Notes: a model not told the origin generated them from the sequence alone. 64,000 nt of DNA from Pantoea sp. WMus005 (GCF_013415305.1 NZ_JACBXU010000004.1:310001-374000); one strand, 5' to 3'; positions 47,232-58,767 are shown, counted from the first letter of the stretch. Made by a program: numbers and translations.

Positions 47232-50200
47232 CTAAAACTCAAACTGATAGAGCAAATCGAGAGCCTGATCCACACCGGACACGGCTTCCAGATAGAGCTT
47301 AGGCATCAGGCGGTAACGCAAGGTTAACGTCGCCAGTGAATCAAATATGCCAACACCGTATTTTACCTGCAGACCCGGTAGCACATAGCCGCTGACCTGC
47401 ACCTGCTGACTGTCGCCAACACCGGCAGTATCCACGGCGAGATTGCTGACACCGAAGGTCTCCCCGATTTTACCCACAACCTGCCCACTTTGTGCAACCC
47501 CTAAGCCAACAAGTGCCGAAGTCAGTGCGTTACTGTCGCCGTCTTTGCCCAATCCCTGACCACGCAGCAGGTAAGAAAGCGCTTCCTGTTGCGACATCGC
47601 CGGATCGGAGAAGACTTCCGCTTTCGGTTCATCGGCAAGACCGGTGACGCGCAGACCCGCCGTGACGCCATCTTCCGTCGCATCCGGGTTACGGATGGCT
47701 TCCAGATTAACGTAAGGCTGATCCGGCGGACCGGCAAACTGCAGCTCGCCTTTACGCACGATCAGATCCTGACCATAAGCGTGGAAACGACCGGACGGAA
47801 TGTTGATCTGACCGTTTAAGCCAAGTCCTGACTTATCCTGCACCATTTTCAGATCGCCATTCAGCTTCGCTTTCAGGCCAAACGCAGAGAGCCGCACATC
47901 GTTGCCGACGTGGATGACCAGATTACTGTTAATCGGAATCGAGGCAGTTTGCGGTGCAATCGGCTTCAGCTGTTTATCCAGCATCACCTCATCCGACGAG
48001 ACGCCAGTGGCGCTTTCCGGCACGTCCTGCACCGTGATGCGTGCCCAGGGAATATCGACGCTGCCGTCCAGGTTAAAGGCGGCTGGCGTTGCTTCAAACA
48101 CCAGATCCGGCGAGACATCCATGCGCACCATCGGCGGCACGGTCACGCGAACCCGGCTGCCCTTCGCTGCAATGCGCGCACGCCAGTTATCAAGCTGGCT
48201 CCAGTCTGCGTTACCGCTGAGGTTGATGTTGCCCTGTGCAGTCTGCACCAGCCCGTTCAGCGTGGAGCTCATGCCATTGAACACCAGATTCAGGTTAGCG
48301 GCAGTGAGATCGACCGGCATAAAGTTGCCATCCACATCAACCCCCGTCAGGCCAAGCTGACCAAACACCTGCGGCTGCTGTACGCTGCCACCCAGGCGCA
48401 GACTGCTGTTCAGGCTGCCTTTGATCTTCTCGCCCTGCATCAGCGCTGGATTGATCATCGCCAGCGAGATATTGCGGATGTTGACGTTACCGCCCAGCGT
48501 GCGGCGGTTTTGTGGATCGTCGATCTGCACGTTGCCATCCAGCTGCCCGTTTTTGGCGATGCGGATCAGCCAGTCGAGCTTAGCGCGTCCGTTTTGCAGC
48601 GCGGCATTAAGGTTCAGCGTGTCGAAAACGATCGGCAGGCTATTACCCTGCACATCCTGCACCACTTTCACGCCGTTGCCTTTCAGCGCCACGGCGCCGG
48701 TCGGCAGGCCACCGTCTGCGGTCCAGTTAACGCGCACGTCGCCGCTGAACAGGCCGCTGAGCTGGGTCGCTTCCGGCATAAATGGCCTGGCCATTGCCAG
48801 GTCAAAGCGGTTCAGCACCACATGCGCATGACCTGCCGGACCCGCTTCAACCGGTTCCGGCACACAGAGCTGCGCATTGGGGTTCTGCCAGCAGTGCGGC
48901 CCGATGGTCGCCGTCTGGCTACTGTTGAGATAGTCGATGGCCATGGCACGGGTCAGACGCCACTCGCCAACGGGGGTATCAAAGTGGGTATCGTTCAGGG
49001 AGCCTTTCCAGCGCCCGGCCTGACGATCAAAGCTGCCGTTCAGCGCCAGCTGACCTGAGACCGGTTTACCCTGCACATTAAGCTTCAGCTGATGCTGATG
49101 CTCATTGCCGTCCGCATTCAGCGTTAGCAGACTGATGTTCAGCGCATCCTGCTTCAGTTGCTCGACACGCAGTTGCAGTTTACCCGCCACCTGTTCGCCG
49201 GAACGGACGTCGCCATTCAGCGTGACGCGATTAATCTGCATCTGCTGCCAGCGCAGACCACGGGCATTGAGATCGGCCAGCAGCTGCGGTGCCTTCAGGG
49301 TGCCACGCGCTTTAATGGTGCCGTTGACGACACCGCCCAGACCTGGCAGCGCATTGTCGAGCTGTGGCGCGTCGATGCTGGCATCAAGATCCAGACTGTC
49401 GCCCAGCGCGCCTTTGACATCCAGATGGTTGCGTCCCAGCGCCAGTTTAATGCCCGGCACTGTCCACTGGTTGTAGCTGTTACCGGTCAGGGAGCCATCA
49501 GCCGTCACGGCATTCTGCTTCACGTTTCCTTTCAGCTGAAGTTGCGGCACGCTCAGTTGCCAGGTACCACCATACAGGCTGCCGCGGGTAGTGATTTTGC
49601 CATCCAGCCGCGCGGGCCAGTCGGGGTACTGTTTAGCCGTATTGATCCCCGCCAGCGTCAGTTCACTGCGCCAGCTGATTGCTTTGCTCCAGTCCACCAG
49701 CGCGGTGAGATCGATATTGCCCTGCAGCGCGGCCACGCGCAGGCGATCGAGGCTGAACTGCTCAACGTTGCCTTTACCCGTCAGCGAGAGAGTAGCCGGT
49801 GGCACAGATTCGCCCTTCACGGCGGTCTGCAGTGACATCACATAGTCAGTGGCTTTGCCTTTGAACTGATAGTCCAGGTTATCGGCCTGATACTGTATCG
49901 GCCCGGTTAATGGCCAGCGCAGCTGCGGACTGGTTAGCTGCAGTGACAGCGGCAGTCCCGCAACCGCCAGCTGGGTCGTCCCATCCAGTTGCGCATTCAC
50001 CGGACCTGAAAGATTCAGGCCCAGCTTCAGCTCGTCGCGCATCGCGCCATTAAGTTTCAGCGCCAGCTTCTCGCCCTTAATCGGATCGGTATTGACCGTG
50101 CCGTTCAGGGAGAAATCGACCGGCCAGTTATCTGCCAGCGTCGCCTGACCGCTACCCTTCAGGTTGCCAAGATTCGAGTCCACTTCCAGCGTCGTCAGTT

Positions 50201-50999
50201 GCATCTGACGGTCGGCGGTTCTGGCTTTTAACAGTAACCGGCTGACGGAGATATCCGTGTCGCCGGTAATGCGCAGCTGTTCACCCAGAACCTGCTGCAC
50301 GTCAATATCCAGCGGCAGACGGAAATCGGGCAGTGCAGGCAGCAGCGGTTGTGCAAACATCGCATGCAACGTTTCGCCCAGCGGTTTCTCGTCCGGATGC
50401 GGCTGCTGCACTTTCGGATCGACCACCTCGTCATTCACCACTTTCGCCGCTTTCGGCAGCGCAACCAGCAGACTTTGGATGTGAGTCGGGTTCAGCGTCA
50501 GCGCGCGATCCTGCCACTGCAGGCCAGTGGTGAAATCGAGCAGCGAGATTGCGGTGTCATCAACTTTGACATTGATATTGTGCAGGCCAAAGTGACGCAG
50601 CGTGATGGGGTATGGCGTGCTGAGGTTAGTGCTACCACTCTCCTCTTCCGGCGCGGGCGCGGCAGGCGTCATTTTCTTGCTGTCGACCACTACGCTGATA
50701 TCGCGCAGGGAGACATCGTTAACGCACACGGAGGAGTGCAGCAGGCAGTTGAGATCTACCGCCAGATGGATTTGCCCGGCATCGACGCTGACGCCTGGCA
50801 TCTCAAAGCGCAGACCGTTAAGGGTCAGGTTCCGCCAGCCACCCTCAACCTGTTTGATTGACAGGCCAGGCACCCAGCGCGATGCACCTTTCAGCACTAA
50901 ATGCAGCCCAGGCGTGGTACCAATTAAAAATGCCACGCCGCCCAACAGCACGACCAGAAAGATCAGAATGCCGATCAGGACCTTTTTCCACAGCTTCAT
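47232..50999 (-). CDS. tamB: Translocation and assembly module subunit TamB
   Basis: TamB is a very large AsmA-like inner-membrane-anchored protein. It spans the periplasm as a hydrophobic-groove beta structure, moves phospholipids to the outer membrane and helps autotransporter assembly with TamA. The 1255-aa product has one N-terminal signal anchor (residues 7-29). It then has long repeats of beta strands and the conserved DUF490/TamB C-terminal domain ([22 protein letters not shown]; ending LDLLYQFEF). E. coli TamB is 1259 aa. Its ATG overlaps the tamA stop by 4 bases. The large frames on the opposite strand are shadows. Confidence 0.97.
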   Translation of the reverse strand: MKLWKKVLIGILIFLVVLLGGVAFLIGTTPGLHLVLKGASRWVPGLSIKQVEGGWRNLTLNGLRFEMPGVSVDAGQIHLAVDLNCLLHSSVCVNDVSLRDISVVVDSKKMTPAAPAPEEESGSTNLSTPYPITLRHFGLHNINVKVDDTAISLLDFTTGLQWQDRALTLNPTHIQSLLVALPKAAKVVNDEVVDPKVQQPHPDEKPLGETLHAMFAQPLLPALPDFRLPLDIDVQQVLGEQLRITGDTDISVSRLLLKARTADRQMQLTTLEVDSNLGNLKGSGQATLADNWPVDFSLNGTVNTDPIKGEKLALKLNGAMRDELKLGLNLSGPVNAQLDGTTQLAVAGLPLSLQLTSPQLRWPLTGPIQYQADNLDYQFKGKATDYVMSLQTAVKGESVPPATLSLTGKGNVEQFSLDRLRVAALQGNIDLTALVDWSKAISWRSELTLAGINTAKQYPDWPARLDGKITTRGSLYGGTWQLSVPQLQLKGNVKQNAVTADGSLTGNSYNQWTVPGIKLALGRNHLDVKGALGDSLDLDASIDAPQLDNALPGLGGVVNGTIKARGTLKAPQLLADLNARGLRWQQMQINRVTLNGDVRSGEQVAGKLQLRVEQLKQDALNISLLTLNADGNEHQHQLKLNVQGKPVSGQLALNGSFDRQAGRWKGSLNDTHFDTPVGEWRLTRAMAIDYLNSSQTATIGPHCWQNPNAQLCVPEPVEAGPAGHAHVVLNRFDLAMARPFMPEATQLSGLFSGDVRVNWTADGGLPTGAVALKGNGVKVVQDVQGNSLPIVFDTLNLNAALQNGRAKLDWLIRIAKNGQLDGNVQIDDPQNRRTLGGNVNIRNISLAMINPALMQGEKIKGSLNSSLRLGGSVQQPQVFGQLGLTGVDVDGNFMPVDLTAANLNLVFNGMSSTLNGLVQTAQGNINLSGNADWSQLDNWRARIAAKGSRVRVTVPPMVRMDVSPDLVFEATPAAFNLDGSVDIPWARITVQDVPESATGVSSDEVMLDKQLKPIAPQTASIPINSNLVIHVGNDVRLSAFGLKAKLNGDLKMVQDKSGLGLNGQINIPSGRFHAYGQDLIVRKGELQFAGPPDQPYVNLEAIRNPDATEDGVTAGLRVTGLADEPKAEVFSDPAMSQQEALSYLLRGQGLGKDGDSNALTSALVGLGVAQSGQVVGKIGETFGVSNLAVDTAGVGDSQQVQVSGYVLPGLQVKYGVGIFDSLATLTLRYRLMPKLYLEAVSGVDQALDLLYQFEF

Positions 51000-52735
51000 A
51001 GTTCTGGCCCCAGCCCTACGTAAAATTGTAATCCATGCTCTTCGTCATCCCCGATGGGTCTGGCGATATCAAATTTGATGGGGCCAACCGGTGAAGACCA
51101 GCGCACGCCGACGCCCGCACCGGTTTTGACGTTACTTTGTTTGATGTCGTTAACCGCTTCGCCCGAGTCGACAAACACCGCACCCCACCATTTCCCGGTG
51201 ACGTTGTACTGGTATTCCAGCGATCCGGTGGCGAGTTTTGACGCACCGGTGAGTTTGCCGTCATCATCGCGCGGTGAAATATTTTTGTATTTGTAACCAC
51301 GAATACTGCGGTCACCACCGGCAAAGAAGCGCAGATCCGGCGGCACTTTTTCGAAGTCGTTGGTTTCGATCCAGCCCAGATTGCCGCGCGCCACAAAGCG
51401 ATGATTGTCGCCCAGGGTACGGATCCAGACGTTTTGCGCCTGCAGGATCAGGAAGTCGACGTCTGACCCCCAGGTGGTATCAGAGACGTCTGCCGAATAG
51501 CGCTGTGAATCACCCCAGGTCGGCATCAGGCCGCCTCGGGAACGGGTGCGGTTTACGCTGACGCCAGGGTAGAGCAGCATAGTGGTGTTGGTCACGCTAC
51601 CCTGAGTAAAGTGATCCAGGCTCCAGCGCAGGTTGACCGCCTTCTGCCAGCCGCTGCTGCTGTCCCAGTTGCGCGACATTGCAAGTGTCGTGGTGTCCGC
51701 TTTGGTGTCGTTGAGGTCGGTGCGCTTCAGGCCGCCGGAGAAGGTGTAGTACTGCTCAAGCGGACTTTTCAGCAGCGGCACTTTGTAGCTGAGATCGACC
51801 TGCTGTTCCGGCGCGGAAACGTAGGCGCTGGCCGTCAGGCTGTGGCCGCTGTCGTTGATCCACGGTTTTTTCCAGGTCCCTTTCAGGCGCGGCCCAACGT
51901 CTGTGGAGTAGCCCACGCCGGTTTCAATGGTGTTTTCAGTGCGGGGTGACATGACTGCGCTCAGCGGCAGTACTTTGGTCTGTCGTCCCTTGCTGAATTC
52001 CGGCGCGACCACCACCGAATTAAACCAGCCGGTCGCGGAGAGGCGGCGGTTCAGCTCGGCTAAATCGCGGGAGCTGTAGTTGTCGCCTTCTTTAAACGGC
52101 ACCAGATTTTGCAGGTACGCTTCGCGGATCTGCGATCCCTTGAAAGTGACGTCACCAAAGCGATAGCGTTCGCCGCTGTCGTAGTCGATATCCCAGAACG
52201 CTTCATGACGTTCAACCGAGACGCCGAGCTGGCTTTTTTTAAAAGTGCCGTCGAAATAGCCGTTACGCAGCGCAAGATTAGAGAAGCCGCTTTTGAATTT
52301 GTCATATTGCCCGTGGTTAAGCTGCGTGCCCACTTTGGGCCGTCCCTGCTTCACCCAGGCTTTGTAGTCAGGATCGTTGCGAGCATCGCCTTCGACCACG
52401 ATGTTACTGCCGCCGATTTTTACCGGTACACCAGGCGTGACATGGGCCAGTAACACCGGTCGTCCACCCTTCGCAGGCGCGGGGCGCGATTCAAAATCGA
52501 TGGTTGGCTCGTAATAACCGAGTGCACGCAGTCCCTCTTTTATCGCAACAGAGACACGTGCGCGAAACCGGCCATCATTAGAAACCTCATCGTTGCCGAT
52601 GGTGGAGAGGCGCGCTCTGACATTCTTTTGCAGATCCCCGGTTAAGCCATCTACCTGTAATCGCACGGTCGCCGCCTCAAGGGCGGGCGCGGCAAGCAGC
52701 AGGCTCGCCATGCAACAAACATAAAATCGTGGCAC
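50996..52735 (-). CDS. tamA: Translocation and assembly module subunit TamA
   Basis: TamA is an Omp85-family outer-membrane barrel that works with TamB. The 579-aa precursor has a signal peptide ending near LEAA, and three POTRA domains (about residues 25-265). The 16-strand barrel carries the Omp85 motif [13 protein letters not shown] near 470 and ends in ...[10 protein letters not shown]. coli TamA is 577 aa. It is first in the tamA-tamB-ytfP operon. In E. coli msrA lies just upstream; here that gene is absent and a 495-bp gap leads to ytfL. Confidence 0.97.
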   Translation of the reverse strand: MPRFYVCCMASLLLAAPALEAATVRLQVDGLTGDLQKNVRARLSTIGNDEVSNDGRFRARVSVAIKEGLRALGYYEPTIDFESRPAPAKGGRPVLLAHVTPGVPVKIGGSNIVVEGDARNDPDYKAWVKQGRPKVGTQLNHGQYDKFKSGFSNLALRNGYFDGTFKKSQLGVSVERHEAFWDIDYDSGERYRFGDVTFKGSQIREAYLQNLVPFKEGDNYSSRDLAELNRRLSATGWFNSVVVAPEFSKGRQTKVLPLSAVMSPRTENTIETGVGYSTDVGPRLKGTWKKPWINDSGHSLTASAYVSAPEQQVDLSYKVPLLKSPLEQYYTFSGGLKRTDLNDTKADTTTLAMSRNWDSSSGWQKAVNLRWSLDHFTQGSVTNTTMLLYPGVSVNRTRSRGGLMPTWGDSQRYSADVSDTTWGSDVDFLILQAQNVWIRTLGDNHRFVARGNLGWIETNDFEKVPPDLRFFAGGDRSIRGYKYKNISPRDDDGKLTGASKLATGSLEYQYNVTGKWWGAVFVDSGEAVNDIKQSNVKTGAGVGVRWSSPVGPIKFDIARPIGDDEEHGLQFYVGLGPEL

Positions 52736-53043
52736 CTGTACTCCTGTTAATCATGCCGGCCCCTTTTCCGCGGGGCGCTTATTAATCATCTTTGCCCGCA
52801 CTACCGCAACGGCAATATCCTCATCATAGCCGCACTTTATGGCAAACGGCGGCACAACGCTGGCATCTAACTCAAATAACCGGGCTATTGTCGGTAAATG
52901 GGGTGAACGATACAACTCCTGCGGGAGGGAATGATCAGTCCGATATGACTCACTCAGATAAATCCGAGTCTGTAACTGACCGGTCTGGCGGCTAATGCTC
53001 CCTTAAGCAGCGGTTTGTCCTCTGGCGGCGCGATGAGCGCTCC

Positions 53044-53052
53044 TGCTATAAT
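53044..53052 (+). promoter_or_regulatory. Extended -10 promoter of ytfL
   Basis: TGCTATAAT is a perfect extended -10 element (TGnTATAAT), which does not need a strong -35. It would start a transcript with a leader of roughly 170 nt before ytfL. Confidence 0.65.
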
Positions 53053-53061
53053 CGGCCACCA

Positions 53062-53202
53062 CAGGCATCCCGCCTGTTTTCATTTCTGCCCCGACATGTC
53101 GTTTGTTGTCGAACTGGCGCAGACATTTTTGGCACGGATAGCTCTGTTTCACGGATAAACCAACTCTGTTTGCGCTTACCCACGCTGCCCAGGCCAAAAA
53201 TG
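53062..53202 (+). other. Structured 5' leader of ytfL
   Basis: The leader contains CAGGC-N5-GCCTG followed by TTTT (about 53062-53082). It also has the palindrome CGACATGTCG and a long-range 10-bp inverted repeat CATTTTTGGC (53124-53133) / GCCAAAAATG (53193-53202) whose right arm is 28 bp from the ATG. Mutually exclusive folds are possible. It does not match a riboswitch class I know. The rest of the tamA-ytfL gap (52736-53040) holds no gene and no msrA remnant that I could see. Confidence 0.45.
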
Positions 53203-53229
53203 ACAAGTGGATAACCCTTTGGATCTCAT

Positions 53230-54552
53230 ATGTTAGATAGCTTACTTGTCATTCTTTTACTGATCGTAATCAGTGCCTTTTTCTCCCTGTCGGAGATCTC
53301 GCTGGCGGCCGCCCGTAAGATCAAACTGAAACTGCTGGCCGATGAAGGCAACGTAAATGCGCAGCGTGTGCTGAAAATGCAGGAAACGCCGGGCATGTTC
53401 TTCACCGTGGTGCAGATTGGCCTCAACGCCGTCGCCATTCTGGGCGGTATTGTTGGTGACGCGGCCTTTTCACCGGTGTTCAGCGGCCTGTTTAACCGCT
53501 TTGTCGCACCAGAGCTGGCTGAACAGCTTAGCTTTATCTGTTCCTTCACCATCGTTACCAGCTTGTTTATCCTGTTTGCTGACTTAACGCCAAAGCGGGT
53601 TGGCATGGTCGCCCCGGAAACTATCGCGCTGCGCATCATCAACCCGATGCGTTTCTGTCTGCTGGTGATGCGTCCACTGGTATTTCTGTTTAATGGCCTT
53701 GCTAACGTCTTCTTCCGCATTTTCAAGCTGCCGATGGTGCGCAAAGATGACATCACGTCCGATGACATTTACGCGGTGGTGGAAGCCGGTGCACTGGCTG
53801 GCGTGCTGCGTAAGCAGGAACATGAGCTGATTGAAAACGTGTTTGAGCTGGAGTCACGTACCGTTCCCTCTTCCATGACCTCGCGCGAAAATATTGTCTG
53901 GTTTGATCTTCATGAAGATGAGACCAGCCTTAAAACCAAAATCGCCCAGCATCCTCACTCAAAGTTTCTGGTCTGCAGCGGCGATATCGACCATATCGTC
54001 GGCTATGTCGACTCAAAAGAGCTGCTGCTTCGCGTACTGGGTAATCAGAGCATGGCGCTGAACAGCGGCCTGCAGATCCGCTCTGCGCTGATTGTGCCGG
54101 ACACGCTGACCCTCTCAGAAGCGCTCGAAAGTTTTAAAACCGCAGGCGAAGATTTCGCGGTGATCATGAACGAATATGCACTGGTCGTGGGCATCATTAC
54201 CCTCAATGACGTAATGACCACACTGATGGGCGACCTGGTCGGTCAGGGCATGGAAGAGCAGATTGTGGCGCGTGATGAGAACTCATGGCTGGTTGAAGGC
54301 GGTACGCCGATCGATGACGTGATGCGTGTACTGGATATTGATGATTTCCCGCAGTCAGGCAACTACGAAACCATCGGCGGCTTTATGATGTATATGCTGC
54401 GCAAAATTCCGAAACGTACCGATTTTGTGAAGTTTGCGGGCTACAAGTTCGAGGTGGTAGATATTGATAGCTATCGCATCGATCAGCTGCTGGTCACCCG
54501 CATTGATGAACGACCGCCGGTGCTGAACATGACGAAAAGCGAAGAAGAGTAG
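53230..54552 (+). CDS. ytfL: CNNM/CorC-HlyC family membrane protein YtfL
   Basis: YtfL is an inner-membrane protein of the CNNM (DUF21) family, with relatives that move magnesium or other cations; the E. coli protein is tied to cytoplasmic pH and polyamine stress. The 440-aa product has a DUF21 membrane part with about four spans (residues 1-160) and a CBS pair at about 210-330 (LVCSGDIDHIVGYVDSKELL). The C-terminal CorC_HlyC domain follows (IGGFMMYMLRKIPK). ATG 53230 follows GGATCTCAT. The long structured leader suggests control at the RNA level. Confidence 0.93.
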   Translation: MLDSLLVILLLIVISAFFSLSEISLAAARKIKLKLLADEGNVNAQRVLKMQETPGMFFTVVQIGLNAVAILGGIVGDAAFSPVFSGLFNRFVAPELAEQLSFICSFTIVTSLFILFADLTPKRVGMVAPETIALRIINPMRFCLLVMRPLVFLFNGLANVFFRIFKLPMVRKDDITSDDIYAVVEAGALAGVLRKQEHELIENVFELESRTVPSSMTSRENIVWFDLHEDETSLKTKIAQHPHSKFLVCSGDIDHIVGYVDSKELLLRVLGNQSMALNSGLQIRSALIVPDTLTLSEALESFKTAGEDFAVIMNEYALVVGIITLNDVMTTLMGDLVGQGMEEQIVARDENSWLVEGGTPIDDVMRVLDIDDFPQSGNYETIGGFMMYMLRKIPKRTDFVKFAGYKFEVVDIDSYRIDQLLVTRIDERPPVLNMTKSEEE

Positions 54553-54559
54553 AATGACT

Positions 54560-54580
54560 AAGGGCGCCATTGGCGCCCTT
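54560..54580. terminator. Hairpin between ytfL and ytfK
   Basis: AAGGGCGCC (54560-54568) and GGCGCCCTT (54572-54580) form a perfect 9-bp stem with a 3-nt loop, between convergent ytfL and ytfK. The T run is poor, but the position fits a shared terminator. Confidence 0.75.
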
Positions 54581-54604
54581 GTGATTACTTTTAATTACTT
54601 GTAA

Positions 54605-54811
54605 TTAGTTGAACTCAAGCTTGAGACGCACGACCTGGCGGTTAATTTCTGACATCACGCTCAGGTGCTGTTTGTCTTTGACGCGCGGGATTAAAACTTT
54701 CCCTTTATCGAACTCAAACGCGCCGACGTCCTTGATATACAACCTTCCCTTGAACAGCGTTTTTACATATTTCGCTATTTGCAGCGGATTATAGCGCTGG
54801 AAGATCTTCAT
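54605..54811 (-). CDS. ytfK: DUF1107 stress-response protein YtfK
   Basis: YtfK is a 68-aa cytoplasmic protein that in E. coli binds SpoT and tilts it toward (p)ppGpp synthesis during phosphate or fatty acid starvation. This copy is almost identical ([20 protein letters not shown], then [17 protein letters not shown]). ATG 54811 is the E. coli start; the frame extends 11 codons further. The 316-bp gap to divergent ytfJ should contain both promoters. A PhoB-box-like TGTCA/CTGTAAT pair near 54950-54966 has 10-bp rather than 11-bp spacing. Confidence 0.93.
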   Translation of the reverse strand: MKIFQRYNPLQIAKYVKTLFKGRLYIKDVGAFEFDKGKVLIPRVKDKQHLSVMSEINRQVVRLKLEFN

Positions 54812-54948
54812 GCTGTATGACTCCTGTACATTTTTAAAGCACACTTCGCTGTTTCCAAATTTGGTTCCAGCCCATGAAGCGCGAATTCGCGATAACTATA
54901 GAACACCCACACCTGTTAGTGTTCCTGAAAGTGATTTTTTTTACTGAA

Positions 54949-54978
54949 TTGACACATCATTACAGAACACTCTGTTAT
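54949..54978 (+). promoter_or_regulatory. Sigma-70 promoter for ytfJ
   Basis: TTGACA (54949-54954) and TGTTAT (54973-54978) are 18 bp apart. Transcription would start near 54985, leaving a leader of about 140 nt. An inverted repeat GAACAC/GTGTTC (54901-54924) lies just upstream. Confidence 0.6.
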
Positions 54979-55127
54979 CAGGCTCACACAACACAGTATA
55001 AACCTTCGTTGGTTACGGAATTGTGGCGGCCATAACAAACCTGACACCTTTCCAGGACAGGCGCATCATCCCTGCTTACTATTGCAGTAAAATGACTGAC
55101 TGGTCTGATCACTTAAGGAAAAAAACA

Positions 55128-55685
55128 ATGCGAATAACTCTGGCAGCTGTAGCGTTGTCTCTACTGATACCTGCAAGCGTAATGGCCCATAACCTCAAAC
55201 AGGATATACGGGTACCGGCCGTTGGCGTGAATGACAAGGGCGAGCTGTTATTGCAGCAGGAGAAGTTTAGCTACAAAAACTGGAATAGCGCGCAGCTCAG
55301 CGGAAAAGTGCGCGTGGTGCAGCATATTGCTGGCCGCTCATCCGCGAAAGAGATGAACGCGGCACTGGTAGAGGCGATCAAAGCCGCGAAGCTGCCGCAT
55401 GATCGCTATCAGACCACCACCATCGTGAACACCGATGATGCGATTCCTGGCACGGGCATGTTTGTGCGCAGCAGCGTCGAGACCAACAAGCAGCAATATC
55501 CGTGGTCACAGTTTATTATCGACAGTAAAGGCAATGTGCAGCATGCCTGGCAGCTACAGCCGGGCGGTTCCGCCATTGTGGTGCTGGATAAACAGGGCAA
55601 GGTGAAATTTGTGAAGGATGGATCGCTGACGCAGGATGAAGTGACAAAAGTGATGACGCTGGTCACCTCGCTGCTGAAGGAATAA
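55128..55685 (+). CDS. ytfJ: Periplasmic YtfJ family protein
   Basis: A 185-aa periplasmic protein with signal peptide MRITLAAVALSLLIPASVMA. The mature part has a thioredoxin/AhpC-TSA-like pattern (KVRVVQHIAGRSSAKEMNAALVEA, then AIVVLDKQGKVKFVKDGSLT) but no CxxC redox motif. It resembles E. coli YtfJ throughout. ATG 55128 has TAAGGA about 11 nt upstream; a frame starting at 55023 is longer but loses the signal peptide from its N-terminus. Function is unknown. It is convergent with cysQ across a strong inverted repeat. Confidence 0.92.
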   Translation: MRITLAAVALSLLIPASVMAHNLKQDIRVPAVGVNDKGELLLQQEKFSYKNWNSAQLSGKVRVVQHIAGRSSAKEMNAALVEAIKAAKLPHDRYQTTTIVNTDDAIPGTGMFVRSSVETNKQQYPWSQFIIDSKGNVQHAWQLQPGGSAIVVLDKQGKVKFVKDGSLTQDEVTKVMTLVTSLLKE

Positions 55686-55688
55686 TCC

Positions 55689-55728
55689 TGTATTCCCGGC
55701 GGCGAGAGAATTGACCGCCGGGAATACA
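55689..55728. terminator. 14-bp perfect inverted repeat between ytfJ and cysQ
   Basis: TGTATTCCCGGCGG (55689-55702) and CCGCCGGGAATACA (55715-55728) enclose 12 nt. It lies 3 bp after the ytfJ stop and 13 bp from the cysQ stop. T runs are lacking, but the place and strength fit a two-way terminator. Confidence 0.7.
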
Positions 55729-55741
55729 TGCTCAAGCCGGT

Positions 55742-56485
55742 TTAAAACAGGGAGACGCGGAAACCGGGATTAAGGAAGGATTCGCGCGGCGCGTAGTCCA
55801 GGGTTTTGCCTTGCCAGTCATGCACATGTGCACCGGCGGCCATCGCCACGGCATGACCTGCACCGGTATCCCAGATGTTAGTTGGCCCGAAACGGGGATA
55901 GAGCTGGGCTTTACCTTCCGCTACCAGGCAGAACTTCAGTGAGGAGCCGGTAGCAACGGTCTGATGTTCACCCAACTGCTTCAGGTACTCTTTCATCTCG
56001 TCGTCATCGCCATGTGAGCGGCTCACCACGACCAGCGGAGGACGTGCGTCACGGACATGAATCTGTTCACGCTGACCGCCCTCTTCTTTCCACGCTTTAC
56101 CCTCTGCCGCGGAGTACATCACGCCCAGCACCGGCGCATAGACCACGCCCATTACCGGCTTCCCCTCTTCAATCAGCGCAATATTGACGGTGAACTCGCC
56201 ATTACGCTTGATGAACTCTTTGGTGCCATCCAGCGGATCGACCAGCCAGTAGCGCTGCCAGTGCTGACGAACCGCCCAGGCTGGGGGATCTTCCTCTGAT
56301 AAAACGGGAACATCAGGGGTTAACTTTTTGAGGCCAGCAAGGATCACCTCGTGCGCAGCGATATCCGCAGCGGTCACCGGTGAATCATCCGATTTGTGAG
56401 AAACGTCAAGCGGCGCGGCACCGTCATAGACCTGCATAATCGCGTCGCCTGCTTCGCGTGCCAGTTGGCAGATTTGCTCTAACAT
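55742..56485 (-). CDS. cysQ: 3'(2'),5'-bisphosphate nucleotidase CysQ
   Basis: CysQ removes the 3'-phosphate from PAP and PAPS, keeping sulfate assimilation and RNA-degrading nanoRNases working. The 247-aa protein has the Li+-sensitive phosphatase motifs EEDPPAW near residue 60, [10 protein letters not shown] near 84 (metal-binding aspartates) and [14 protein letters not shown] near 205. It matches E. coli CysQ (246 aa). It is divergent from cpdB with a 294-bp gap in which I see no gene. Confidence 0.96.
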   Translation of the reverse strand: MLEQICQLAREAGDAIMQVYDGAAPLDVSHKSDDSPVTAADIAAHEVILAGLKKLTPDVPVLSEEDPPAWAVRQHWQRYWLVDPLDGTKEFIKRNGEFTVNIALIEEGKPVMGVVYAPVLGVMYSAAEGKAWKEEGGQREQIHVRDARPPLVVVSRSHGDDDEMKEYLKQLGEHQTVATGSSLKFCLVAEGKAQLYPRFGPTNIWDTGAGHAVAMAAGAHVHDWQGKTLDYAPRESFLNPGFRVSLF

Positions 56486-56779
56486 TTTTCACCTCATTGT
56501 GTCTGTCTGCTGCCGGATCAGCTCATCGTCAGATAGTGATATTTTAGCAGTTCCGCCTGAAGTGCCCATCGGAAGGGCCTTCAGCGATTCAATTTATAGA
56601 GATATCAATATCATAGTTACCCACTTATCGCCACGCCGACACGCATCGACTTCTGACGTATAAGAATCATCCACTGGCTGATGCACCAAAACGTTATATC
56701 CATCACGATTTAAAATGACTATCTGTCATGCTTTTACATTATTTTGAGAGCCTGAATTTAATTTGCAGCAGGAGCAAGC

Positions 56780-58723
56780 ATGTTTAAGCCCGGAATGATG
56801 TTACTGGCCCTGAGCGTTTCCGTCGGCACCCAGGCCGCGACGGTGGATTTACGCGTACTGGAAACCACCGATCTGCACAGCAATATGATGGATTTCGACT
56901 ACTACAAAGACACGCCAACCGAGAAGTTTGGGCTGGTGCGAACCGCAACGCTGATTCACGCCGCACGTCAGGAGGTGAAAAACAGCCTGCTGGTCGATAA
57001 CGGCGACATCATTCAGGGCAGTCCGCTCGGCGACTACATGGCGGCCAAAGGTTTACGCGAAGGTGAGATCCATCCGGTCTACAAGGCGCTCAATACGCTG
57101 GATTACGCTGTGGGCAACCTCGGCAATCATGAATTCAATTATGGCCTTCCCTACCTGAAAAAAGCGCTGGCGGGTGCCCGTTTTCCGTATGTGAACGCTA
57201 ATGTCATTGATGTGAAGAGCGGCAAACCGCTGTTTACGCCTTACATCATCAAATCCACTTCCGTGGTTGATCGCGAGGGCAAAACGCAGACCCTGAAGAT
57301 TGGTTATATTGGCTTTGTGCCCCCGCAGATCATGGTGTGGGATAAAGCCAATCTGCAGGGCAAGGTGCGGGTTGATGACATCACCGAAACGGCTCGCCGC
57401 TATGTGCCTGAGATGCGCGCGCAGGGTGCCGATCTGATTATCGCTATTCCCCACTCTGGTTTGAGCAGCGAGCCATACCACACGATGGCGGAGAACTCGG
57501 TTTACTATCTCAGCCAGGTAGAAGGCATCAGCGCCATCCTGTTTGGTCATGCACATGCGGTCTACCCCAGCAAAGAGTTTGCTGACATCAAGGGGGCAGA
57601 TATCGCCAACGGCACGCTGAACGGGATTCCGTCAGTCATGCCAGGTATGTGGGGCGATCACCTTGGCGTGGTCGACCTGGTGCTGAACAATGAGGGCGGA
57701 CGCTGGCAGGTAACCAGCGGCAAAGCAGAGGCGCGGCCCATCTACGATACTGCCGCGAAGAAATCGCTGGCGGCGGAGGATCCGGCGCTGGTAAAAGTGC
57801 TGGCTGACGATCACCGCGCCACGCGGGAGTTTGTGGCGAAGCCCATTGGCAAGTCCGCTGACGTGATGTACAGCTATCTGTCACTGGTACAGGACGATCC
57901 GACGGTGCAGATCGTCAACAATGCTCAGCGCGCCTACGTGGAGCATTTCATTCAGGGCGATCCGGATCTGGGTCGTCTGCCGGTGCTCTCTGCTGCCGCG
58001 CCGTTTAAAGCGGGCGGACGTAAGAACGATCCGGCCAGTTATGTTGAAGTAGAGAAAGGCGCGCTGACCTTCCGCAACGCGGCCGATCTCTATCTCTATC
58101 CCAACACCCTGGTGGTGATGAAAGTGACCGGTGCGCAGGTGAAAGAGTGGCTGGAGTGTTCAGCAGGCCAGTTTAACCAGATTGATCCGCACAGCACCAA
58201 AACACAGTCGCTGATCAACTGGGATTTCCGCACCTATAACTTCGATGTGATTGATGGGGTGAAATACCAGATCGATGTGACCCAGCCCGCCCGCTACGAC
58301 GCGGAATGCCAGCTGATCCATCCGGACGCCTCGCGTATCCGTCAGCTCACCTGGCAGGGTAAGCCCATCGATCCGCAGGCGACCTTCCTTGTGGCGACCA
58401 ATAACTATCGCGCTTACGGCGGTAAGTTTGCCGGCACCGGAGATAAGTACATCGCCTTTGCCTCTCCAGATGAGAACCGTTCGGTGGTAGCTGCTTACAT
58501 CAGCACGGAAACTAAAGCGCATGGCGCAGTCCAGCCGAAGGCGGACAATAACTGGCGTCTGGCACCGATTACCTCATCCACCCCGCTCGATATTCAGTTT
58601 GAAACGGCACCGGGTGATAAAGCGACCGGGTTTATTCAGCAGCATGCGCAATATCCGCTTCAGCCCAAAGGGACAGATGCGATTGGCTTTGCGCTGTGGC
58701 AGGTGAATTTACAGCAGAAATAA
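56780..58723 (+). CDS. cpdB: 2',3'-cyclic-nucleotide 2'-phosphodiesterase/3'-nucleotidase
   Basis: CpdB is a periplasmic enzyme that hydrolyses 2',3'-cyclic nucleotides and 3'-nucleotides for salvage. The 647-aa precursor has signal peptide [19 protein letters not shown]. The metallophosphatase domain has [10 protein letters not shown] near residue 28, [10 protein letters not shown] near 112 and [11 protein letters not shown] near 253. The C-terminal 5'-nucleotidase domain (about 360-600) includes [12 protein letters not shown] near 545. ATG 56780 has CAGGAG 7 nt upstream. Length equals E. coli CpdB (647 aa). Confidence 0.96.
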   Translation: MFKPGMMLLALSVSVGTQAATVDLRVLETTDLHSNMMDFDYYKDTPTEKFGLVRTATLIHAARQEVKNSLLVDNGDIIQGSPLGDYMAAKGLREGEIHPVYKALNTLDYAVGNLGNHEFNYGLPYLKKALAGARFPYVNANVIDVKSGKPLFTPYIIKSTSVVDREGKTQTLKIGYIGFVPPQIMVWDKANLQGKVRVDDITETARRYVPEMRAQGADLIIAIPHSGLSSEPYHTMAENSVYYLSQVEGISAILFGHAHAVYPSKEFADIKGADIANGTLNGIPSVMPGMWGDHLGVVDLVLNNEGGRWQVTSGKAEARPIYDTAAKKSLAAEDPALVKVLADDHRATREFVAKPIGKSADVMYSYLSLVQDDPTVQIVNNAQRAYVEHFIQGDPDLGRLPVLSAAAPFKAGGRKNDPASYVEVEKGALTFRNAADLYLYPNTLVVMKVTGAQVKEWLECSAGQFNQIDPHSTKTQSLINWDFRTYNFDVIDGVKYQIDVTQPARYDAECQLIHPDASRIRQLTWQGKPIDPQATFLVATNNYRAYGGKFAGTGDKYIAFASPDENRSVVAAYISTETKAHGAVQPKADNNWRLAPITSSTPLDIQFETAPGDKATGFIQQHAQYPLQPKGTDAIGFALWQVNLQQK

Positions 58724-58735
58724 GGCGGGAGAAAA

Positions 58736-58759
58736 CGCTGCAACCGGGGGGTTGCAGCG
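58736..58759 (-). terminator. Terminator after fklB
   Basis: CGCTGCAACC (58736-58745) and GGTTGCAGCG (58750-58759) form a 10-bp stem with a 4-nt loop; on the minus strand TTTT follows. cpdB, converging from the left, ends 12 bp away and may use it too. Confidence 0.88.
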
Positions 58760-58767
58760 CTCGGGTA

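Noticed and set aside
47910..49058. 382-aa frame on the + strand inside tamB, and other long frames opposite tamB and tamA
   Set aside because: They are antisense to highly conserved TamB/TamA coding sequence, have no recognisable domain and no ribosome-binding site; high GC explains the open frames.
52736..53229. Possible msrA remnant between tamA and ytfL
   Set aside because: I looked for the GCFWG catalytic motif and the E. coli MsrA N-terminus on both strands and found nothing similar.
54950..54966. PhoB box for ytfK
   Set aside because: CTGTAAT and TGTCAAT lie 10 bp apart instead of 11 and several consensus positions fail; only mentioned under ytfK.
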